This document shows, piece by piece, positions 51,593-57,171 of a DNA stretch of 57,171 bases (positions within the stretch are counted from its first letter, which is position 1; each line of letters starts with the position of its first letter). Position numbers and translations under genes: made by a program. The stretch is from assembly GCA_014384545.1 (NCBI GenBank), contig JACNFQ010000052.1:1-57171 (forward strand), given 5' to 3'. Source of the stretch: a bacterium (lineage in GTDB: Bacteria; UBP7; UBA6624). The notes under the pieces were generated by a model. It did no database searches and had not been told where the DNA came from. It was given only the letters and a program-made list of their open reading frames with translations.

Positions 51593-51952
51593 CTACTTCC
51601 GCTCCTTGATGCGGCTTTGTCGTCGACTTAGCCCTCGGAGGTGCTTCAGTTTGGCTCGGCGAACCTTACCCTTTCTTACAACCTCAACCTTCTCTAATCG
51701 TGGACTGTGCAAGGGGAATGTTTTCTCTACCCCAACCTTGTGGCTCTCTTTTCGCAAAGTAAAAGTCGCCCCTACTTCCATCCCGCCGTGGCGCGCTGTA
51801 CAGACACCGATAAATGTCTGGAGTGGTTGGCTCTTTTCCCCATCGTTTTCTTTGTAGAGGACTTTGAGGGTATCCCCCGAACGAAAATCGGGGACCTCCC
51901 TCTGTCTCTCGGCTAAGAAAGCCTCTACATCTTCTGTTCTTCTGATTGCCAT
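51593..51952 (-). CDS. rplS: 50S ribosomal protein L19
   Basis: 119 residues, standard length. It has DFRSGDTLKVLYK...EGEKSQPLQTFIGVCTARHGGMEVGATFTLRKESHKVGVEKTFPLHSPRLEKVEVVRKGKVRRAKLKHLR, the whole L19 signature. It bridges the subunits near the 30S-50S interface. It follows trmD by one nucleotide, the usual bacterial order. Confidence 0.97.
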   Translation of the reverse strand: MAIRRTEDVEAFLAERQREVPDFRSGDTLKVLYKENDGEKSQPLQTFIGVCTARHGGMEVGATFTLRKESHKVGVEKTFPLHSPRLEKVEVVRKGKVRRAKLKHLRGLSRRQSRIKERK

Positions 51953-51953
51953 A

Positions 51954-52646
51954 TCAACGCTTACTCCTGCTTACCAAATCGGGGCGCCGGGCTCGTGTTC
52001 GCTTTGTTGCCTCATTCTGACGCCAGTTGGCTACTTCTTTGTGGTTGCCACCCAACAGAACGGGGGGTACCTGAAGCCCTCTGTACTCTCGAGGACGCGT
52101 GTAATGGGGGTATTCCAGCCCCTTGCCCGAAAACGACTCTTCTGTCAAACTTTCTGGCGAGAGAAATCCCTCTTGGAGACGCACTGTCCCCTCTAGCAAC
52201 GTCAAAGCCGCAACTTCTCCGCCCATCACCACAAAATCTCCCAACGAAATCTCTCGTGTCGCTAGGGTTCGCACCCGCTCGTCTACCCCCTCATACCTGC
52301 CACACATCAAGATCCAACCCGGACCCTCTGCCAACTCCTCTACCAATCCTTGGTCTAATCTCTCGCCTTGAGGGGAAAGAAGGAGCGTTTGGGGTTTTTC
52401 ACCAGCCCATCTATTCTCTACGATTTCGTCAACAGCCCTAAAAAAAGGTTCTGGCTTCATCACCATTCCAGCACCCCCGCCATAAGGAGTATCGTCCACC
52501 ATGCGGTGGCTCCCCAACGCCCACTTCCGTAGGTCATGTGCCTCCAAATCTAGGACACCCTCGCCCTGGGCCCGACCCAATAGAGAGTGGTGGGCGTAGT
52601 CTCGGATCATCTCCGGGAAAATCGTGATGATATCAGCCTGAATCAA
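51954..52646 (-). CDS. trmD: tRNA (guanine37-N1)-methyltransferase
   Basis: 230 residues from TTG 52644-52646, one base after the khpA stop. A longer version would overlap khpA. It begins IQADIITIFPEMIRDYAHHSLLGRA and contains VDDTPYGGGAGMVMKPEP and the knotted SAM site MCGRYEGVDERV...EISLGDFVVMGGEVAALTLLEGTVRL. It methylates G37 in tRNAs to keep reading frame. The neighbour rimM, commonly between the KH gene and trmD, is missing here. Confidence 0.96.
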   Translation of the reverse strand: MIQADIITIFPEMIRDYAHHSLLGRAQGEGVLDLEAHDLRKWALGSHRMVDDTPYGGGAGMVMKPEPFFRAVDEIVENRWAGEKPQTLLLSPQGERLDQGLVEELAEGPGWILMCGRYEGVDERVRTLATREISLGDFVVMGGEVAALTLLEGTVRLQEGFLSPESLTEESFSGKGLEYPHYTRPREYRGLQVPPVLLGGNHKEVANWRQNEATKRTRARRPDLVSRSKR

Positions 52647-52647
52647 C

Positions 52648-52932
52648 CTAGAGTGCTTCCTCTTCAAACTCCTCTTCATCGCGGTCAAGATCCTCAGGTC
52701 GTGGTCGAAGGTCTACCTTCAATAGGCGTCCCTCCTTTGCTCCAATAGCACCGAAAATTGCACGGAGTGCTTGAATCGTTCGCCCTCGTTTTCCGATAAT
52801 GCGACCCTTTTGATCATCGGGCGAATCGATAAGGAGCATCGTCCCTTCATCCTCTGCAATCTCTGTAACTTGTGCTTCGCCACTCTCTAACAAGCGGCTC
52901 AAGATAGCGCCTAACAACTCTATATCTTTCAT
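52648..52932 (-). CDS. khpA: KH-domain RNA-binding protein KhpA
   Basis: 94 residues. The KH GxxG loop is RIIGKRGRTIQALRAIFGAIGA, typical of the small KhpA proteins encoded between rpsP and trmD. A short acidic tail (RDEEEFEEEAL) follows. KhpA binds RNA with its partner KhpB in many bacteria. It overlaps rpsP by 4 nt. Confidence 0.9.
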   Translation of the reverse strand: MKDIELLGAILSRLLESGEAQVTEIAEDEGTMLLIDSPDDQKGRIIGKRGRTIQALRAIFGAIGAKEGRLLKVDLRPRPEDLDRDEEEFEEEAL

Positions 52933-53510
52933 TCTGTTTTCTCCTCGCTTTCGGTTTCTGGCTCTTCTGAATCTCCTTCTTCTTCAGACGGAGACTCCTC
53001 GGTATCAACTAAGGATTCAACTTGATCAGCCTCCTCCGTTTTTTCAACGACCTCCTCCACGGGCGATTCTTCTAGAGCCTCAGCAACGACCGCTTCCGTT
53101 CTCTCTTCGTCTGCGGCATCCCCTTCTTCCTTTGCCTCTTCAGAGAGGGGCTCTTCGGGCGTCTCTTCACCAGCAGTTTCCTCCACGACTTCTTCAATCA
53201 CTGGAACAACTTCTTCTTTAGGTGTCGCCTCTACTACGGAGCCATCTTGGGTAAGAACGCCTGTGCCCCCTGCCTTGCGGTACTTTGATACGATTTTCTT
53301 CACGCGTTTAGAGGGCTTAGCACCCACCGAAATCCAATGGTCGTACCTCTCTAAGTTGATCTCTAAAGGTTGCCCCGGGAAACTCGCTCCGTGGCTGCCC
53401 AGAATCTCTAACGACTTTCCATCTCGGGGCGACCGATAGGGGACAGCCACGATCCGGAAACTGGGTTGTTTTTTCTTCCCTACTCGGGACAATCTAATCG
53501 CAACTCTCAT
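52929..53510 (-). CDS. rpsP: 30S ribosomal protein S16 with a ~110-residue acidic extension
   Basis: 193 residues from ATG 53508-53510, with AAGGAGG well placed upstream. Residues 1-80 are a normal S16 (MRVAIRLSRVGKKKQPSFRIVAV...LEILGSHGASFP...INLERYDHWISVGAKPSKRVKKIVSKY). The remaining ~110 residues are strongly acidic, with many Glu, Ser, Thr, and Pro (EEVVEETAGEETPEEPLSEEAKEEGDAADEE). S16 is normally 75-130 residues, so this tail is unusually long; it is expected to be disordered. S16 helps assemble the 30S 5' domain. Confidence 0.93.
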   Translation of the reverse strand: MRVAIRLSRVGKKKQPSFRIVAVPYRSPRDGKSLEILGSHGASFPGQPLEINLERYDHWISVGAKPSKRVKKIVSKYRKAGGTGVLTQDGSVVEATPKEEVVPVIEEVVEETAGEETPEEPLSEEAKEEGDAADEERTEAVVAEALEESPVEEVVEKTEEADQVESLVDTEESPSEEEGDSEEPETESEEKTE

Positions 53511-53841
53511 CACCATCCTCCTTCAATCTCAACGCACCTTCTATTAGGGCGTTTATATCTATTTCCTCGATGCCACCCGCCTGCAAGACTTCGGCAAGGC
53601 GTACAGATCGCACCTTTCCACTCTTTCTCTCTGTAGGGGTCAGTGCCCCCAAGACAGCTCCAAAAGCCTCCAATCGACCTTTGGCGAGAATCATCTCTTT
53701 CATCTCTTCGGGGATTTTTAGCGGTAACAAGTTGAGTGCCGATCGCCTCATGAAACGAGGAACCTTGAGAAACCCCTGAAGAGCCTTATGAATCGCTTCA
53801 AGATTGGGCTTGGTAATACCTTTTGGTAATATAGAGGTCAT
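53494..53841 (-). CDS. Free-standing Ffh M-domain-like protein
   Basis: 115 residues. The order LKVPRFMRRSALNLLPLKIPEEMKEMILAKGRLEAFGAVLGALTPTERK then RLAEVLQAGGIEEIDINALIEGALRLK parallels the SRP Ffh M domain (GxLxxLxxMIPG...LxxxEAIIxSMTxxER...SRRxRIAxGSGxxVxDVNRLLKQF). The NG GTPase domains are absent: 71 nt upstream is another gene. The methionine bristles and the GSRxRRIA RNA-contact motif are degraded. It stands exactly where ffh normally precedes rpsP. It may be a relic of ffh or a stand-alone protein; a full ffh should exist elsewhere. It overlaps the rpsP gene by 17 nt. Confidence 0.5.
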   Translation of the reverse strand: MTSILPKGITKPNLEAIHKALQGFLKVPRFMRRSALNLLPLKIPEEMKEMILAKGRLEAFGAVLGALTPTERKSGKVRSVRLAEVLQAGGIEEIDINALIEGALRLKEDGDESCD

Positions 53842-53912
53842 CGTTGGTCTAGGTCTGCAAATACGCGTAGCACTCTATTCTACCCTAGCAGAGAGCAGAG
53901 GGTGTTTGGTCG

Positions 53913-54794
53913 CTATTTCTTGGTGTAGCTGTAAAACCCCTCCCCAGACTTGCGACCTAGTTTTCCTTCGGATACCAACTTGTCCAACAAGGGGCTGGGG
54001 TCAAAGAGGGCTTGGTCTGGAAATGCATTGTGCCACCCATCCATAATGAACTTCGTTGTATCCAACCCCACATAATCCAGAAGTTGGAGAGGCCCCATGG
54101 GGTAACCACACCCCATCTTCATCGCGTCATCTATATCTGCCTCGGATGCATCCCCTCTATCTAACAGGCGAACTGCTTCCATAAGGTAGGGGACTAAGAG
54201 TCTGTTGACAATGAACCCTGGTGTATCCTTGCAAGTTACGGCTCGCTTCCCTACGCCTTCGCCAAACGCCAGCAAAGCGGTGTGTGTTTCTTCACTCGTC
54301 TCTTCGGCTTTTACCACCTCTACGAGACGCATGACTGGAACGGGGTTAAAGAAATGAAGCCCCCCAAAGCGATCGGCACGGTTTGTGGCTGCAGCTAGCT
54401 CTTTGATCGGTAATGAGGATGTGTTGGATGCAAAGAGACAAGGGGCAGGTGCCGCCTTGTCCAACGAGGCAAAGAGATCTTGTTTAATCTCAAGGTTTTC
54501 AATGATCGCCTCGACAACCAAGTCTGCATTTGCTACGGCACCTTCGGCATCGGTGCTCGTAGAGATTCTTGCCATAACCTCGTTGAATGCGATTTGTTGG
54601 GCTTCTTCTCCCTCAACTTTCTTCCGTAGAACGCGCTTAAGGCTACCCTCAAGCCGAGCTATTCCCTTCTCTAAAAACGCCTTGTCAACATCTACGAGAG
54701 TGACTCTATATCCGTTTTGGGCTGCTACTTGAGCAATCCCATTCCCCATTAATCCTGCCCCAAAAACCGTTACATTCTTAATATTTGATCCCAT
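53913..54794 (-). CDS. hbd: 3-hydroxyacyl-CoA (3-hydroxybutyryl-CoA) dehydrogenase
   Basis: 293 residues from ATG 54792-54794 preceded by AAAGGAGGT at 8 nt. The NAD site is NVTVFGAGLMGNGIAQVAAQNGYRVTLVD. Catalytic segments are ASNTSSLPIKELAAATNRADRFGGLHFFNPVPVMRLVEVV (His of FFNP region), TPGFIVNRLLVPYLMEAV and GYPMGPLQLLDYVGLDT. It oxidises 3-hydroxyacyl-CoA to 3-oxoacyl-CoA. A crotonase is encoded at 15230, and no thiolase is in the window. It is divergent from the glycosyltransferase gene with a 51-nt gap. Confidence 0.93.
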   Translation of the reverse strand: MGSNIKNVTVFGAGLMGNGIAQVAAQNGYRVTLVDVDKAFLEKGIARLEGSLKRVLRKKVEGEEAQQIAFNEVMARISTSTDAEGAVANADLVVEAIIENLEIKQDLFASLDKAAPAPCLFASNTSSLPIKELAAATNRADRFGGLHFFNPVPVMRLVEVVKAEETSEETHTALLAFGEGVGKRAVTCKDTPGFIVNRLLVPYLMEAVRLLDRGDASEADIDDAMKMGCGYPMGPLQLLDYVGLDTTKFIMDGWHNAFPDQALFDPSPLLDKLVSEGKLGRKSGEGFYSYTKK

Positions 54795-54845
54795 GATGAA
54801 ATACCTCCTTTTTCCAAAGGGGGAGGATACCATCCCTTTCGACAA

Positions 54846-55919
54846 ATGAAGGTCTCATTCTTGTCTGAACGGATGCTTCCGGGCTTGGGGATGGATCGCT
54901 TGGTCCATTCGTACGCCTCGTTCTTGGCTCAAGATGGGCATGATGTCAGATTACATACCCCCGAAGCTTCCCTCGATCTAGTACCCTCTGGCCTAACCCA
55001 CACCCCCCTCCCCCCCATCCGGTCGCGCCGTGCTCCGATTCAAGACTGGGAAGTTTGGGGAGCTTTGCCTGCTCTGCCCACCTCTAAAGAGAGACATTGG
55101 GTCTTGGCGACCCCCCCCTATACATCTCTGTCGGGCTTTCTGGGTGATACGACGATTCTCCACGGAGGAACGAGCCCTCCCACAGGATTGGGGTGGAAAG
55201 GGACTGCTACCTATTTGTGGCGAGAACTCTCTTCCTCTCTTGTCCATCTCCCCCTTGCTACACGAATCGTGACGCTCTCTAAGTTCCTTGCCAAAGGGTT
55301 GCCTGCTTCGGTCCATGGTGCCACCGCTATCATCCCCCCTGGGTGGGACCATTACCCTCTGAAAACCCGAGAAGAATCTGCCTTGATGCGGGAGCGCCTT
55401 TTGGGGGGAAGACAACACCTACTCTTGGTGATGGGGCGACTCAACGCAAAGTATCAACCCTATAAGGGTCTCCTTGATATTCTTAGAATTGTTCGTTCCC
55501 TCCCCCATGTGCGCTTAGCCGCTTCTGGTTGGGGCGACGATCGAGATGGGTGCGCGCTACAACACGCTGGGGTTGCTGTCCTCCCCCAACACCCCTCCGA
55601 AGATATGGGCAACCTTATTGGTGCAGCAGACTTGGTGGTCATGGCTAGCCGGTGGGAGGGATACGGGTTGCCCGCAGCCGAAGCCCAGTTCCAAGGTGTC
55701 CCTGTTATTGCGCTCAACCGTGGCGCTCTCTCCGAGGTGGTCCATCAGGGTGTTTCTGGGATGTTGGTTGATGATGTCCAAGGACTAGCCGATGGGATTC
55801 GCAACCTTCTAGACGAACCCCAACGGCGCAAGGAAATGGGTTTGGCGGGGCAAGAGCGTGCCCAATCAAGAACTTGGGCTCATGCTGCAGCGACCTTCTC
55901 CTCTTTCCTATTCTCCTAA
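54846..55919 (+). CDS. GT4-type glycosyltransferase
   Basis: 357 residues. A GT-B fold glycosyltransferase of group 1. The N-terminal domain starts MKVSFLSERMLPGLGMDRLVHSYASFL, and the C-terminal nucleotide-sugar domain has LLVMGRLNAKYQPYKGLLDIL and the E-x7-E motif in SRWEGYGLPAAEAQFQGVPVIALNRGALSEVV. It transfers a sugar to an unknown acceptor, plausibly an envelope polysaccharide. The next gene begins 18 nt later and may be co-transcribed. Confidence 0.88.
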   Translation: MKVSFLSERMLPGLGMDRLVHSYASFLAQDGHDVRLHTPEASLDLVPSGLTHTPLPPIRSRRAPIQDWEVWGALPALPTSKERHWVLATPPYTSLSGFLGDTTILHGGTSPPTGLGWKGTATYLWRELSSSLVHLPLATRIVTLSKFLAKGLPASVHGATAIIPPGWDHYPLKTREESALMRERLLGGRQHLLLVMGRLNAKYQPYKGLLDILRIVRSLPHVRLAASGWGDDRDGCALQHAGVAVLPQHPSEDMGNLIGAADLVVMASRWEGYGLPAAEAQFQGVPVIALNRGALSEVVHQGVSGMLVDDVQGLADGIRNLLDEPQRRKEMGLAGQERAQSRTWAHAAATFSSFLFS

Positions 55920-55937
55920 GAGACTAGGATATTCGTA

Positions 55938-57020
55938 ATGACTTTCACCTTTCTCTTTATTCTCCTCAATATGGGGTGGAATCTAGAAGAAGAGAGCAAA
56001 CTTATCCAATCTGATCTTTCCGAGATTAGGGGGCTCCCTTTCTTGAGAGATGTCGCCGTTGCTTCAATCAACACAGAAGGATTCCTAGACTACGCTAGGA
56101 GGCGGATGGAAATGGAAAACAGCCCCGAAGAGCAAGCCTCTTGGGAAGTGGCAGCATCCTTGCTGGGGTTGTTGCCTCCTCAAACAGATATCGAAGCTGA
56201 AACTCTCTCACTCCTTGAAGAACAAGTGGGGGGCTTCTACGACCCTCCTACCGAAACGATGTATGTGATGGAGGGGTTTGAGGGGGGGGTGGCAAGAATG
56301 ATTCTTGCCCACGAACTGACCCACGCTCTAGATGACCAACATTACGGATTAGATGAGGGGATTGAGGCACGCCAGGGGAATAGTGATGCCCTCTTTGCCT
56401 ACCAAGCAGTCGTTGAGGGGAGTGGCGTAGCGATGATGACGCGGTGGATGATCGCTCATATTACAGAGCTTTCTAGGGAGGATCTCCAAGAAGCTCAGGG
56501 TGCTGGGAGTGCCGGTTTTGGAACGGCGCCACCCCTCCTATGGAAACCCCTAATAGCGGTCTATATGGCGGGCGACCTCTTCCTAAAAGCAGGACCGAAT
56601 GCCCCTCATACGATGATGAAACAAGCTGTGGGCGAAGATATCGATACAGCCCTAGAAACACCTCCTCTCTCTTCTGAGCAGATTCTTCACCCAGAGAAGT
56701 ATTGGAGCGATGAAGAGAGAGACGATCCTGTGGTCGTCCAATGGGATGCTTCAAGATTGCTCGCGGGCTGGGCCGTTGTGGGTGAAGATACCCTAGGCGA
56801 GATTCTCCTTGCCCTTCTAACGACATCACCAGACCAAGGGGGCGGGTTTGATCCCAACAACCCCCTCTCACTTCTTCGTCTCCGCTTTACCAACGACGCT
56901 GCAAAAGGGTGGGGAGGAGACCGATACATCCACATCCAACGAGGGGAGGAACACGCCCTTCGACTCCATACAGTCTGGGATACACCCAAAGACGCGGCGG
57001 AATTTGGTGTTGCATTATAA
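55938..57020 (+). CDS. Putative HEXXH metallopeptidase-like protein
   Basis: 360 residues. A short hydrophobic N-terminus (TFTFLFILLNMGW) may be a weak signal. The zinc motif HELTH is at 125-129 in ILAHELTHALDDQHYGL, with a likely third ligand Glu160 in VVEGSGVAMM. The rest is alpha-rich. The C-terminal RYIHIQRGEEHALRLHTVWDTPKDAAEFGVAL echoes a stretch of the next, partial ORF. Members with this motif are widespread and uncharacterised. It follows the glycosyltransferase closely. Confidence 0.68.
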   Translation: MTFTFLFILLNMGWNLEEESKLIQSDLSEIRGLPFLRDVAVASINTEGFLDYARRRMEMENSPEEQASWEVAASLLGLLPPQTDIEAETLSLLEEQVGGFYDPPTETMYVMEGFEGGVARMILAHELTHALDDQHYGLDEGIEARQGNSDALFAYQAVVEGSGVAMMTRWMIAHITELSREDLQEAQGAGSAGFGTAPPLLWKPLIAVYMAGDLFLKAGPNAPHTMMKQAVGEDIDTALETPPLSSEQILHPEKYWSDEERDDPVVVQWDASRLLAGWAVVGEDTLGEILLALLTTSPDQGGGFDPNNPLSLLRLRFTNDAAKGWGGDRYIHIQRGEEHALRLHTVWDTPKDAAEFGVAL

Positions 57021-57026
57021 ACTGCG

Positions 57027-57171
57027 ATGCCTCTTGTCAGCAGGGTGTGGGGGGACGAATCGGGGTTTGGATACTCCCTTCTACGAGAAGGTGGCGGGGG
57101 TGTGTCCTTGCTCGTTGGTTGGACGGATGCCCCCGCTCAAGCACGGGACGCCCTAGAGGCGCTTGTGGCCA
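57027..57171 (+). CDS. Start of an unidentified protein (partial)
   Basis: A frame from ATG 57027, 6 nt after the preceding stop, stays open to the window end. It reads MPLVSRVWGDESGFGYSLLREGGGGVSLLVGWTDAPAQARDALEALVA. The ending GWTDAPAQARDALEAL resembles the VWDTPKDAAEFGVAL close of the preceding protein. It could be a tandem relative of that protein's C-terminal region. Not enough is visible to name it. Confidence 0.5.
   Translation, partial: MPLVSRVWGDESGFGYSLLREGGGGVSLLVGWTDAPAQARDALEALVA

Overview
The window comes from the chromosome of a Gram-negative bacterium. It carries Kdo, heptose and lipid A acyltransferase genes, several lipoproteins with clear lipoboxes, an outer-membrane barrel protein and periplasmic multihaem cytochromes. 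The phylum cannot be fixed by eye. A split two-gene transketolase, a HerA-NurA pair, a DUF3084 protein and an S16 with a long acidic tail argue against a well-studied model group. Base composition is roughly balanced, with a strong liking for GGG and CCC codons, which produces many G and C runs.

Layout: (1) 1-5746, plus strand: ribF end, rpsO, rplY, pth, split transketolase, transaldolase and pyrG, tightly packed. (2) 5753-18848, minus strand: a 13-gene run transcribed from nurA down to a diacylglycerol-kinase-like gene. In transcription order it is nurA, herA, crotonase, DUF3084, metG, a 2-hydroxyacid dehydrogenase, lpxL-like, kdsA, gmhB, hldE, comF, lipid kinase, with a possible 33-residue ORF after the crotonase. 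(3) 19036-26009, plus strand: a respiratory cluster of outer-membrane barrel, Rieske protein, b6-type cytochrome b, octahaem HAO-family cytochrome, NapA and a tetrahaem NapB-like lipoprotein. It looks like a quinol-linked nitrate-reduction system with a second N-oxide enzyme or relay, and is the most interesting part of the window. (4) 26010-31464: decayed esterase, three-part PD-(D/E)XK nuclease, CPA2 antiporter behind a perfect hairpin, two unknown membrane proteins, SURF1 and an acetyltransferase. (5) 31596-48262: accessory stretch with a large subtilase lipoprotein, small lipoproteins, comM, pepC, a metallopeptidase, yraN, a ten-repeat surface lipoprotein, a DUF899 protein, and then an N-formylglutamate amidohydrolase-like gene and a YHYH gene flanked by integron attC-like sites. 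(6) 48466-53841, minus strand: an S16-KH-TrmD-L19 cluster running into signal peptidases, RbgA and RNase HII, headed by a free-standing Ffh M-domain-like gene. (7) 53913-57171: 3-hydroxyacyl-CoA dehydrogenase, a glycosyltransferase, a putative metallopeptidase and the start of another gene.

rnhB, yraN and comM, usually neighbours, are here separated by accessory genes, so regions 5 and 6 look like one old housekeeping cluster opened by insertions, some probably by integron-type recombination. No tRNA, rRNA, CRISPR array, transposase or integrase gene was recognised.
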